A DNA stretch of 64,000 nucleotides from the NCBI RefSeq assembly GCF_013393905.1, contig NZ_CP040272.1, positions 1,860,001 through 1,924,000 on the forward strand. Reading direction: 5' to 3'. This document shows positions 25,696-34,066 of this stretch, in pieces (the first letter of the stretch is position 1; each line of letters opens with the position of its first letter). The translations under genes and the position numbers were made by a program. The notes beneath the pieces are model-generated. The model did not search any database and was not told the origin of the DNA. It saw nothing but the letters and a program-made list of their open reading frames with translations. This DNA comes from Nostoc sp. C052 (GTDB lineage: Bacteria > Cyanobacteriota > Cyanobacteriia > Cyanobacteriales > Nostocaceae).

Positions 25696-26355
25696 TTAGG
25701 TTAATGAGCGCTGTTCCAGAACATCCTTGGTAATGCTAGTTTCTGCTCTTGTGTAAACGTAGGTTTGCGGTTCTGTAAATTTTTGAGTTTTGAAAATTTT
25801 TTCTGCTCGTTTCCAAAAGTCTGTATCTTCTCCATAGGGAATATTATTAAATCCTTGCAATTCAAAAAATACTCGCCTCTTACCAAAAAATGTCGGGCCT
25901 AAAACACATTCGCGTAAATTAATGATTTTACCTGGTTGAAAATAATCGGCGACAAAAATCTCTTCTTCAGAAAAAAATCCTCCTTCAATCAAGTCAATTT
26001 CTGGATTAGCCTGCATGTATTTAAGTCGTGACTCTAGATGATTGGTTTTATATGTATCATCGCTGTCAATAAAGGTGATGTATTTACCAAAGGATGCTTG
26101 AACTCCGGCGTTTTTAGAGTACCCTAATTTTTTATTTTGGTGTTTTAAATAACGTATATTATTAAATCTTTGCAAATATGGATTGACAATTTCAAAAGTA
26201 TTATCTTTACTACCATCATCAACTACCAATAGTTCCCAATCTTTAAAAGTTTGCTCAAGAACACTATTGATGCAATTATTCAAATATTTTTCTCGGTTGT
26301 AGGTGCAAAGTATAACTGAAATTTCGGGACTGAAGTCAAAGACAATAGGACTCAT
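25696..26355 (-). CDS. GT2-family glycosyltransferase
   Basis: The 219-residue protein is a compact GT-A transferase. It opens with ISVILCTYNREKYLNNCINS, followed by WELLVVDDGSKDNT (nucleotide-binding DD) and the metal-binding ITFIDSDDTYKTNH. Acceptor-side residues include DTDFWKRAEKIF. It is shorter than many GT2 enzymes but holds all the core motifs. It likely transfers a sugar from UDP- or GDP-sugar to a surface glycan. It lies upstream of the GT4 gene on the same strand and they probably formed one operon before a MITE inserted between them. Confidence 0.9.
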   Translation of the reverse strand: MSPIVFDFSPEISVILCTYNREKYLNNCINSVLEQTFKDWELLVVDDGSKDNTFEIVNPYLQRFNNIRYLKHQNKKLGYSKNAGVQASFGKYITFIDSDDTYKTNHLESRLKYMQANPEIDLIEGGFFSEEEIFVADYFQPGKIINLRECVLGPTFFGKRRVFFELQGFNNIPYGEDTDFWKRAEKIFKTQKFTEPQTYVYTRAETSITKDVLEQRSLT

Positions 26356-26952
26356 AAGAGTTAGATGTTCAATTTATAACTAGTTTAAAGTTGCTCATAC
26401 TGACAACACAGCATCATAACCAAATAATTATGCTATCTGTGATTTATTTGCTGATATTCAATATGCCATAATCTGCATCGACTGATGGCTACACCCGCAA
26501 AAAGCATCACGCAATACTTGCTGTACAGTAAAGCTAAGTATATTTTACGTTGATTTATACTACATTAGTTAACCTCCTCAGGCAATTTTGCAGACTTTAT
26601 AAAACACCACTTAAACATTATTTATTTTCCTGAAGATGGCATTTACCCTATTTTTCCTTTTGGGACTATAACCCAGATTAGTGGGCATGTCTACACAATT
26701 ACAAATGCTTACGTGCCGATTAATCGTATTTGGCTTGGCAACCTATCGCTAAGAAATGTGGATTAAATATGATGCAAAATCTCATCCTGTCTCTAGCTTC
26801 CGTCTCCAATATATCGGAGAGGGATTGAGGGTGAGGTAAACCAGCGACAGAAATTTTATGTTATTTAATTCTTATTCCTAAGATTGAAATTTGCTCTGGC
26901 TCTCTCAATTGTGCTAATATTACTGCCTGTTATCCATCTACAGTATTTATCA
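26356..26952. other. AT-rich gap between the glycosyltransferase and methyltransferase genes
   Basis: The gap is about 600 bp between divergent genes. I see no open frame with family features, no obvious repeat element and no RNA fold. It probably holds both promoters. Confidence 0.5.
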
Positions 26953-27663
26953 ATGCAGCCATCAAATTTGGAAATTAATAGAAACTTCTGGAATGAGTAT
27001 GCTAAACAGTGGAGTAAATATGATTTTCAAACAGCTAATGATCAAATTACACAGCCTGAAAAAGATGCAGCCATAAGTTATTTAGGTGATGAATGGGGGA
27101 CAGCAGAAGATGTGAAAGAAATTATTAGTGAATATATTTTCCCATTTTTAACTAAAAACAGCACAGTTGCAGAGATTGGTGTTGGTGGTGCTAGAATTGC
27201 AGCCAAAGTAGTTGAAAATGTCGAAAAGCTATACTGTTTTGATGTAGCACCAGCAATGCTAGATAAGGCTAAAGAAAGGATTGGACACTATCCTCAGGTA
27301 GAGTTTCATTTAATGGAAAACTCTGAATTTGAAGCTGGGTTGGGTGAAAAATTTGATTTCATATATTCTTTTGATGTTTTTGTACATTTGGATCTACCAA
27401 CAATTTGGAAATATTTAAACAGTATTTATAAAATACTCAAAGAGGGTGGGAGAGCTTTTATTCATACTAGCAGTATAACCACACCAAATGGTTGGACAAG
27501 GTTTTGCAGCAAAGCAGATAGTGAACAATTGTATTATCCAACTTCACCAGAAGCAATTAAGTGGCTCATAGAAAAGGCACAGATGACTGTGATTAAAGAG
27601 TCTACGCCAGATGGAAATAACTTTTATCTGGAACGTGATTATTTAGTGGTAATACAGAAATAG
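26953..27663 (+). CDS. Class I SAM-dependent methyltransferase
   Basis: From ATG 26953 the protein has 236 residues. It contains the Rossmann SAM motif STVAEIGVGGARIAAKV, then the acidic strand LYCFDVAPAMLDKAKERI, and the post-motif block FDFIYSFDVFVHLDLPTIW. It resembles small-molecule or glycan methyltransferases. The frame extends upstream to a TTG at 26884 that would add a hydrophobic stretch (KFALALSIVLILLPVIHL). That could be a membrane anchor, but the TTG lacks a ribosome site and the catalytic domain starts only after the ATG, so I use the ATG with some doubt. It sits among glycosyltransferase and other methyltransferase genes, in keeping with glycan decoration. Confidence 0.85.
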   Translation: MQPSNLEINRNFWNEYAKQWSKYDFQTANDQITQPEKDAAISYLGDEWGTAEDVKEIISEYIFPFLTKNSTVAEIGVGGARIAAKVVENVEKLYCFDVAPAMLDKAKERIGHYPQVEFHLMENSEFEAGLGEKFDFIYSFDVFVHLDLPTIWKYLNSIYKILKEGGRAFIHTSSITTPNGWTRFCSKADSEQLYYPTSPEAIKWLIEKAQMTVIKESTPDGNNFYLERDYLVVIQK

Positions 27664-28034
27664 CTCAACTTTTAATCGCAAATCGGTGGTTATGATCGAA
27701 TACAATTATAACCATGCGATCGCCTCTCTTTCTCTACCCTGTAAATAATTCTAATTCTTGCAAAGCCCACTAGTACCGCAAGGCGGGATTCAAAATTCCA
27801 AATGAATACAGCGTCAGCATTTCATTGATTGAGAATAGATGGTTTATTTACGCCGTGTTGTACTAGGGGCAATTGCCTTTAATAAATCACCTAATTATAG
27901 GTTTGATGGGAGAATGGCTGTTTCCAGATTGCATCAATTATTAAAATTTAGATTTCTGAAAAAAAGTAAGTATAAAAGATTGATTCAGTTTAAGATATAG
28001 AATATTGAGTTAATGATAATAGTTAATTAAATTC
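27664..28034. other. Gap between two methyltransferase genes
   Basis: This 371-bp AT-rich gap contains one HIP1-like GCGATCGC near 27716 and short repeats (for example near 27770-27790). No coding or RNA feature is recognised. The downstream gene probably has its own promoter here. Confidence 0.5.
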
Positions 28035-28778
28035 ATGGTTAAGCATCCCGCTCCAGCTTTCTTAAGCGATTATTGGCAAAATTCATTTAACTTAAAACAG
28101 CATCTACAGGATTTTTTGCATTTAGATTCAGAAACACTAGAAAAAAGGTTAGCAACAGGACAAGAAGAAATGGCCGAGTTAGGCCATAAAGATTTTGATT
28201 GGGAAAAAGCAACAGACTTTTATCGCGAACAAGTGGGAGAGGTTTATTTATTTGAGTTGGGAGCTTGGCATTTAGAACAAAGTCAAAATATTGAAAACAC
28301 GTTACATTTGATTGTAGATCATGCTCAAGGTCGGGTGTTAGATTTTGGCGGCGGGATTGGTACTCATGCACTTAATGCTGCCCTTTGTCCACAGGTTGAA
28401 CAAGTAATTTATTGCGATCTTAATCCTATTCATTATGATTTTGTGCGTTATCGGGCTGAACAGATGGGTTTGAGCCACAAAATGAGTTTTTATTTGGAAA
28501 TGCCTGAAAAAGAGACTTTTGATACTATCATTTCTTTTGATGTTTTAGAACATTTGTCAGACCCCACCCAACAGTTACTAAAGTTTCATCAAGCGCTGAC
28601 ACCTACTGGTAAAACAATCTTGAATTGGTATTTCTTTAAAGGCTTTAATCAAGATTATCCTTTTCACATTGATGATCCTCAAGTAGTAGAGACTTTCTAC
28701 AGGACGATTCAAAGCAAATTCTTAGAAGTTTTTCACCCTTATTACTGTACAGCTCGTTGCTACCGAAAATGGGATTGA
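28035..28778 (+). CDS. Class I SAM-dependent methyltransferase
   Basis: The 247-residue protein has a helical N-terminal extension of about 85 residues (SDYWQNSFNLKQHLQDFL), then the SAM-binding motif GRVLDFGGGIGTHALNAAL. The ribose-binding acidic strand is VIYCDLNPIHYDF, and motif IV-like DTIISFDVLEHLSD follows. The last part has several Tyr/Cys/His residues (FHPYYCTARCYRKWD). It probably methylates a small molecule or glycan. The N-terminal extension is not one I can name. Neighbouring genes on both sides are also methyltransferases, and the group fits modification of surface polysaccharide or a secondary metabolite. Confidence 0.88.
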   Translation: MVKHPAPAFLSDYWQNSFNLKQHLQDFLHLDSETLEKRLATGQEEMAELGHKDFDWEKATDFYREQVGEVYLFELGAWHLEQSQNIENTLHLIVDHAQGRVLDFGGGIGTHALNAALCPQVEQVIYCDLNPIHYDFVRYRAEQMGLSHKMSFYLEMPEKETFDTIISFDVLEHLSDPTQQLLKFHQALTPTGKTILNWYFFKGFNQDYPFHIDDPQVVETFYRTIQSKFLEVFHPYYCTARCYRKWD

Positions 28779-28830
28779 GTTGAACTCAAACCCCACAGTA
28801 GTTTTTAGATGTCAGGATAAAATACTTTGT

Positions 28831-29634
28831 TCAAAGACTAACATGAGTATCGTACCAAGGTTCCTGGATTTTAAACTTGTCTAGGAACATTCTCCCTATG
28901 GGGAATCGGTAAATAATTCCATTCACTCCGATTATTTTATAAGTCCAAAAAATGCCTTTGTAGACTTTGATTACTTCACTCTCAGAAAGCCAATTACCTG
29001 GGGTTTCTTCACCAAAAAGTCCGCTAGCACCATATTCAAACCGATGTGGGATATATTGACCTTCTCGTGCTGGTGAAGGGCAAATTTGTTCAGGTACATG
29101 CCCTTGACTGATGGCTTTGAATTTGTGATAACCAAGTTCTTTTAATAGCGCAAATTCTTCCAGCAGTTCCTTCCAAGAAGTCTTGGTTGACTCTATAGAT
29201 AAGAACTGTGGTTTAGTATTAAACTGCCGTAATGCCTGTATGCATAATAAATCAGCACCTTCGATATCTACTTTGAGATAGTAGGGAATACCAAACTCCT
29301 CCAAAATTCTTTCAAATCTGCGCCCTTCTACAGTTATCTCAATAGAAGGCGCATCAAAAGAGCATTTGTTCCGAATAGCCCAATCTGGTGAAGTTGTACC
29401 CCAAAAGCTTCTCTCCAAGTTAGCGTAAAAAGTGACTGGCTCATCTTTCGGTGATACAGCAATATTTAGAAGAGTAAGTTGACCCTTTTCTATATATAAA
29501 TTTAGTCGCTTTTTTGTAGCTTCGTAAAGCTCAGGATGAGCCTCAATACCAACAACCCGAAAGCCTTTTTTTAAGTAAAACTCTGTATCTTCACCTGTGT
29601 GAACGCCGACATCAATTATTAAATTTTTATCCAT
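28831..29634 (-). CDS. FkbM-family methyltransferase
   Basis: The 267-residue protein shows FkbM features: IIDVGVHTGEDTEFYLKKG near the N-terminus, VVGIEAHPELYE as the acidic strand, and YYLKVDIEGADLLCIQAL in the core. The C-terminal block WKELLEEFALLKELGYHKF is also typical. FkbM enzymes O-methylate polyketides, sugars or lipids using SAM. It is convergent with the preceding methyltransferase gene. Together with the GT4 and GT2 genes it completes a five-gene island likely to build and cap a glycan. Confidence 0.9.
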   Translation of the reverse strand: MDKNLIIDVGVHTGEDTEFYLKKGFRVVGIEAHPELYEATKKRLNLYIEKGQLTLLNIAVSPKDEPVTFYANLERSFWGTTSPDWAIRNKCSFDAPSIEITVEGRRFERILEEFGIPYYLKVDIEGADLLCIQALRQFNTKPQFLSIESTKTSWKELLEEFALLKELGYHKFKAISQGHVPEQICPSPAREGQYIPHRFEYGASGLFGEETPGNWLSESEVIKVYKGIFWTYKIIGVNGIIYRFPIGRMFLDKFKIQEPWYDTHVSL

Positions 29635-29764
29635 AAATCATGTTTTCCCTGAATAACCATGCAAGCGTTCAAACATGTAATACTTTACACTATCTATAGT
29701 TTTTTATATAGAAATGCTACCAAAAGAAAGTCATGTTCTTGAATTTAGCGGATCTGATTTTAAC

Positions 29765-30667
29765 TTAATGTGGATGCGCGATCGCTAATATTCCCGCATC
29801 CCCATCTAAAGTTACCTCTACACCCATCGGTAAGGCTGCATTGGGACTATCATGGCCAAAAGGTAAATCGGAGACAATGGGAATCCCCAAATCACCTAAG
29901 CGATCGCGCAATACTTCTTCTACACTAAAACTAGATATAGTGGGTGGCGCTTCACAGCGAGTAAAACCACCCAAAGCAATACCACAGACTTTAGATAAAG
30001 CACCACTCAAACGCCACTGTGTCAGCATCCTATCGATGCGATAAGGTGCTTCGGTAACATCTTCCAACGCCAGAATTACACCATCTAGATTTGGCAGGAT
30101 TGGTGTACCCAAAAGGTGAGTAGCTACCGTGAGATTACCTGGTAACAAAGTGCCAGTAACTATGCCACCACCCCAACCGTAACCTTTGAGAGGGGTGAAA
30201 GAACTACTTTCTAACCAATCAAATAATCGCTTAATTGAACAATCTGGTTCATCTGGCAAAGTCGTCATTACCGGGCCGTGAACGCCGGAAATACCTGCTG
30301 TATAAAGGCTCCATAATAAAGCGGTGATATCAGAAAAGCCTATGAGCCATTTGGGAAGCGCTGAATTTGACCAATTCCAATTTTCTAAGATGCGAGTGCT
30401 ACCAAAACCGCCTCTGGCACAAAGGATACCACGACAATCAGGATCTTGCCATGCTGCTGCTAGCTGGTGACGACGAGTTTCATCTGTCCCAGATAAATAA
30501 CCCCATTTGTCATCTATCTGAGGACTGACTTCTAATTGATAACCGCGCGATCGCCAAATTTCTAGACTCCGTTCAAATGCCTCAAATTCTCGCAAAGCAC
30601 CACTAGGGGCAATTACTCGTAGTAAGTCTCCAGGTTTCAAGGGCGGTGGTAAAATTTTGGCTGGCAT
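29765..30667 (-). CDS. LD-carboxypeptidase (peptidase family S66)
   Basis: The 300-residue protein matches murein tetrapeptide LD-carboxypeptidase. The nucleophile Ser112 lies in WLIGFSDITALL, and the charge-relay residues are Glu202 in ALEDVTEAPYR and His272 in DLPFGHDSPNAAL. ARGGFGSTRIL at 84-94 is the usual substrate-side loop. It removes the terminal D-alanine from the L-Lys/DAP-D-Ala tetrapeptide during recycling of cell-wall fragments in the cytoplasm. All three catalytic residues are present. It is followed by a PBP4-type gene on the same strand only 29 bp away, consistent with a peptidoglycan-remodelling pair. Confidence 0.95.
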   Translation of the reverse strand: MPAKILPPPLKPGDLLRVIAPSGALREFEAFERSLEIWRSRGYQLEVSPQIDDKWGYLSGTDETRRHQLAAAWQDPDCRGILCARGGFGSTRILENWNWSNSALPKWLIGFSDITALLWSLYTAGISGVHGPVMTTLPDEPDCSIKRLFDWLESSSFTPLKGYGWGGGIVTGTLLPGNLTVATHLLGTPILPNLDGVILALEDVTEAPYRIDRMLTQWRLSGALSKVCGIALGGFTRCEAPPTISSFSVEEVLRDRLGDLGIPIVSDLPFGHDSPNAALPMGVEVTLDGDAGILAIAHPH

Positions 30668-30696
30668 GAAAAAATTTAAGAGTGAAAAGTATCATA

Positions 30697-32160
30697 TTAA
30701 CAGTGATGCAATTGCGTTAACAACACAACAACTTCATCAATTGCCTGGCGTACAACTGTTGCAGACTGATCCGACTGATTCACGATAATACTAAAAACCA
30801 GCGGCTCATACTTTGGTGCATTTATATATCCAGATAGAGAAACGACACCATTTAACGTACCTGTTTTTGCTTGCACAATTCCCTCAGCAGGTGTATCTTG
30901 AAAACGGCCCTTGAGAGTTCCACTTTTACCCGCTAAGGGTAAAGATGCGCGATAGATATATGCGGTTGGTGTTTTTGCGATCGCCCGCAAAATTTGTACA
31001 AAAGCTTCTGGTGTTACTAAGTTGCGACGTGATAAACCCGAACCGTCCACTAAAATATAATTTGCTGGATCAACTCCCAATTTAGTTAAACTGGCTTTGA
31101 CAACCTCCAAACCGACATCAGCACTAGTCTGATTTTTTACTCCGGATTTTTTCACAGCTAACGCTCTCAGCAGTGCTTCAGCATAAAGATTATTACTATT
31201 CTGAAGAGTTTCCATTAATAATTCAGATAAAGGTGGTGACTCTACAAAGGCTATTTCCTCTTGATGAATACCACCACTGACTACTAATGTTTGTCCCAAA
31301 GTAATTTTTTCTGTTGCCAAAGCACTACGGAAGCGTCGTAAGAAGTAATAATTGGGATCAACTACAGGTAAATCTATTAAAGATGGTTCAGAATTTGTTG
31401 TCAGTTGTCCTTGAATTCGTAATGTTGTTCCTGATAATTCGCGGGTAACATTGACATAGCTTGGTTGATTTTGGGCAGCGGTTACTGACTGATTAATTAT
31501 CCGCCATTGTTTCGCCTCGCCGGGATCAATCCACACGACTTGCAAAGGTTTACCTACAGCCTGCGGTACAAGTTTTAAACTAAAAATATTTTGATTGAGA
31601 ATAAAGCTGCTGACTGGTGTGCCATAGTCTGACTGCACATCTTCCCATTGCCAGGTGGGGTTAACAATATCCCCTTGAATATAACTATCATCAGCAATCA
31701 ACCGCTGAATTTGGGTAATCCCTTTCTGTTTTAGCTGTTGTGCTAATGCTTGTAGTTGAGTATCACTTAAGCTAGGATCTCCCCTACCGACAACACTTAA
31801 AACACCATTACCATTCTGATAAATAGAGGTGCGAATCCGAAAATTAGCACCCAATATTTGCAATGCCGCTGCTGTTGTCAGCAATTTAAGATTAGACGCG
31901 GGAGTAAAATACTTCTCGGCATCTCGACTATAAAGAGTTTGCTCGGTTGACAGGGGTTGTACCAAAATTCCCCAACGCACCCGACTAAATAAGGGACGAT
32001 TGATTACAGCATCTATAGCTGTTCCTAGTTGGGTAGAGCAAATTGATTTTGTGGTAGTTGCTGGTGCAACTGGGGTTTGTGCTTTAGCTGCTGGCTGGGT
32101 AACACCAATTTGAGTACCCAGAAACAGCAGCATCAAGCTAAGAGAAATTTTCCTAATCAT
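30697..32160 (-). CDS. dacB: D-alanyl-D-alanine carboxypeptidase/endopeptidase (PBP4, family S13)
   Basis: The 487-residue protein has an N-terminal signal peptide (SLSLMLLFLGTQIGVTQPAAKA). Penicillin-binding motifs follow in family S13 order: SxxK as TPASNLKLLTT (Ser89, Lys92), SxN as QNSNNLYAEALLRAL, and KTG as VQAKTGTLNGVVSL. A large insertion between the first two motifs is normal for S13. It trims or cleaves peptide cross-links in the periplasm. It lies directly upstream of the S66 gene. All catalytic residues look intact. Confidence 0.95.
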   Translation of the reverse strand: MIRKISLSLMLLFLGTQIGVTQPAAKAQTPVAPATTTKSICSTQLGTAIDAVINRPLFSRVRWGILVQPLSTEQTLYSRDAEKYFTPASNLKLLTTAAALQILGANFRIRTSIYQNGNGVLSVVGRGDPSLSDTQLQALAQQLKQKGITQIQRLIADDSYIQGDIVNPTWQWEDVQSDYGTPVSSFILNQNIFSLKLVPQAVGKPLQVVWIDPGEAKQWRIINQSVTAAQNQPSYVNVTRELSGTTLRIQGQLTTNSEPSLIDLPVVDPNYYFLRRFRSALATEKITLGQTLVVSGGIHQEEIAFVESPPLSELLMETLQNSNNLYAEALLRALAVKKSGVKNQTSADVGLEVVKASLTKLGVDPANYILVDGSGLSRRNLVTPEAFVQILRAIAKTPTAYIYRASLPLAGKSGTLKGRFQDTPAEGIVQAKTGTLNGVVSLSGYINAPKYEPLVFSIIVNQSDQSATVVRQAIDEVVVLLTQLHHC

Positions 32161-32222
32161 CAGATAGTTATTAAAACTACTTGATGATAATACCTTAGTT
32201 GGACGGGAGTAAATTAATACTC

Positions 32223-32699
32223 TTATTCATCTTCATCTTCGTCTTCGTCTTCGTCTTCGTCTTCCCCGAATACTCCGTCTATAAGTTCTTGTGCGCGTTC
32301 GTCTGAAATCTTTAAGGCTTCCTGAAGCTCAGAGATATAATCTTGTTCACTTTCGGGTACTTCTTCATCAATCCCTACTACTAAGATTGCTGTGATGTAT
32401 GCAGCTTCGCGATAACCTCTATTAGGTAAAGATTCGATGGATTGGGCGATTAAATCTTCTGGATCTTCTTCTTCAATTAAGCTGACGACTTTTTCGGTCA
32501 ATTCTTCAAAGTCGTCATCAGAATAATCTTCAAATAAGCCAACCCGACTGAGAAATTCACTTAAAGCATATTCTTCGGTTGAAGAAATACCTTCACCATC
32601 GGCAGCTGCGGAAAAAAGTCCAATAACTGCGATCGCAACTTCTGGTTCTAGAGCAACTGAACTAACACTACGGCCTTTGGGCAATTTGCGTTTAGACAT
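32223..32699 (-). CDS. Acidic TerB-like protein with Glu-Asp repeat tail
   Basis: The 158-residue protein is all-helical with a TerB-like core: VAIAVIGLFSAAADGEGISS, then SEFLSRVGLFEDYSDDDFEEL, and later AAYITAILVVGIDEEVPESE. TerB domains are found in tellurite-resistance and membrane-stress systems, and their acidic pocket may bind metal. The last 14 residues alternate Glu and Asp and are encoded by a GAAGAC hexanucleotide repeat (32224-32267), a length-variable tract prone to slippage. The overall charge is very acidic. The biological role is unknown. A hairpin (about 32828-32856) lies 130 bp upstream of the ATG. Confidence 0.75.
   Translation of the reverse strand: MSKRKLPKGRSVSSVALEPEVAIAVIGLFSAAADGEGISSTEEYALSEFLSRVGLFEDYSDDDFEELTEKVVSLIEEEDPEDLIAQSIESLPNRGYREAAYITAILVVGIDEEVPESEQDYISELQEALKISDERAQELIDGVFGEDEDEDEDEDEDE
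32224..32267 (-). repeat. GAAGAC coding microsatellite
   Basis: On the minus strand, six to seven GAAGA(C/T) hexamers run to the stop codon of the TerB-like gene and encode the terminal Glu-Asp run. In-frame slippage would only change tail length. Confidence 0.85.
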
Positions 32700-33047
32700 A
32701 ATTATCCTCTAAAAGTTACGTGATATGTCAGGAAGTCATACCTTGCGGTTTTTAATGCTTCCTCAAATTTAGGATTCCCAAAAAAATGCGGAAATATACA
32801 TTGGGATAAATCTTTTTTTCATAAAAAATACGTAGAGAATATATTCTTCTACGTATAAAAACGGTTAAAAAAAGGGACGGGACTTCCAAGAAATAAATTA
32901 CCTAATCTTGTGGGGTGGGCATCTTGCCCGCCATACAGACTGGGCTCTCGTGTCGCTCACCCCACAAGAAGTAGTTGAGTATTTTTTTATTTAGAAGTCC
33001 CCATAATGACAAACATATTCTGGCAAAATTGGATGCTCTCGATAGAA
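32700..33047. other. Intergenic stretch with a hairpin and a repeat element
   Basis: This 348-bp gap contains the imperfect hairpin ATACGTAGAGAATAT / ATTCTTCTACGTAT (32828-32856). An apparent MITE follows at about 32879-33000. No gene is visible. Confidence 0.6.
32879..33000. mobile_element. Probable MITE with GGACTTC ends
   Basis: The left end GGACTTCCAAGAAATAAA and the inverse of the right end (GGACTTCTAAATAAAAA) match imperfectly. Inside is a smaller inverted repeat, CTTGTGGGGTG (32907-32917) with CACCCCACAAG (32958-32968), and GGGCATCTTGCCCGCC, a common cyanobacterial repeat text. No target duplication is clear. Confidence 0.55.
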
Positions 33048-33860
33048 CTACCGATTTTTTTTAAGCTCGTGCATACTTCTGACAACCTTTGTGACTAAAT
33101 TTCTGGGTGTAAATCTGACACTTTCACTCAATATCTTATTTCTCATACCAGGAACGACAACGGTTTTATTTTTCATTAAGCTTCGATAACCAATTTTTGC
33201 GACGGTTGCCGTATCCATCATTCTCTTAACGTTAGCAATCTTGGAATTTTCCATTGCAGCAGTTTGCTGAAATTCCGATGCTGTTGGCCCTGGACAAAGA
33301 ACAGTCACGCTGACACCAGTGCCCTCTAATTCATTAGCGATCGCTTCTGAAAATGATAAGACATAGGCTTTAGTAGCAAAATAAACTGCCATTAGTGGCC
33401 CTGGTTGAAAAGCCGCTGCTGAGGCCACATTCAATATTTTTCCATAGTTTTGCTCGACCATATCCTTCAGGAATAACTTAGTTAAATGAGTTAGGCTGAC
33501 GATATTTACCTGTAGCATTTTCAGTTCAGTGCTGAGGTCTGTTTCGGTAAATGCTCCATAAGTACCAAAGCCAGCATTGTTAACCAGCACATCAATCTTG
33601 ATGGATGCTTGCTGTAGTTCTGTAAAAATTTCTTCTGGGGATGTTGGTATAGATAAATCCTTGGCAAAAATTTTGACAAAAATGCCAAATTTTTGCGGAA
33701 ATTCATCTATAATTTCATTAAGTTTTTGTTCATTCTTATCTACTAACACAAGATTATAACTATGACGAGCAAAAATCTGGGTTAATTGATAACCTATTCC
33801 ACTAGCCGCTCCGGTAATGAGAGCAGTTTTTTTTTGCCGACTTTCGGATGTTTTATTCAT
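33048..33860 (-). CDS. Short-chain dehydrogenase/reductase
   Basis: The 270-residue protein is a classical SDR. The cofactor motif is ITGAASGIGYQLTQI, the NNAG motif is VLVNNAGFGTYG, the active-site serine lies in NVASAAAFQPG, and the catalytic Tyr and Lys are in AVYFATKAYVLSF. The pattern is close to the DltE/YqjQ-like 'SDR family oxidoreductase' group acting on ketoacyl or lipid-type substrates with NAD(P). The substrate is unknown. It is divergent from the threonine dehydratase gene, and the space between contains two long perfect inverted repeats. Confidence 0.93.
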   Translation of the reverse strand: MNKTSESRQKKTALITGAASGIGYQLTQIFARHSYNLVLVDKNEQKLNEIIDEFPQKFGIFVKIFAKDLSIPTSPEEIFTELQQASIKIDVLVNNAGFGTYGAFTETDLSTELKMLQVNIVSLTHLTKLFLKDMVEQNYGKILNVASAAAFQPGPLMAVYFATKAYVLSFSEAIANELEGTGVSVTVLCPGPTASEFQQTAAMENSKIANVKRMMDTATVAKIGYRSLMKNKTVVVPGMRNKILSESVRFTPRNLVTKVVRSMHELKKNR

Positions 33861-33898
33861 GTTGCCAAAATGAGTAAGGTGATATTAATTTAAGCTTT

Positions 33899-33946
33899 AT
33901 AAAACTAGTTACAGCAATATATAATGTTTGCTGTAACTAGTTTTAT
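33899..33946. repeat. Perfect 19-bp inverted repeat in a divergent intergenic region
   Basis: The arm beginning ATAAAACTAGTTACAGCAA (33899-33917) is exactly complementary to 33928-33946, with a 10-base loop TATATAATGT. It lies 39 bp before the SDR start and 121 bp before the dehydratase start. A terminator is not expected between divergent genes. Confidence 0.85.
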
Positions 33947-33979
33947 GAGGAAAATAAATGATGCTATCCACCTGAAATT

Positions 33980-34004
33980 GAATATGCTTCGATCAAGCAT
34001 ATTC
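33980..34004. repeat. Perfect 10-bp inverted repeat
   Basis: GAATATGCTT and AAGCATATTC are separated by CGATC. It sits 63 bp before the dehydratase ATG and 34 bp after the preceding long inverted repeat. It may be an operator or the structured leader of a transcript. Confidence 0.8.
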
Positions 34005-34066
34005 AGCGCAAATATAAAAATCTGTATCTATATCAACAAGAGCAAAAATATTTAATATTATTATCA

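Noticed and set aside
26884..26952. N-terminal membrane anchor for the methyltransferase from TTG 26884
   Set aside because: There is no ribosome site before the TTG and the conserved domain begins after ATG 26953. It is kept as an alternative in the gene entry, not as the main start.
33899..33946. A Rho-independent terminator call for the 19-bp hairpin
   Set aside because: It lies between divergent genes, upstream of both starts, and has no adjacent T run on either strand.
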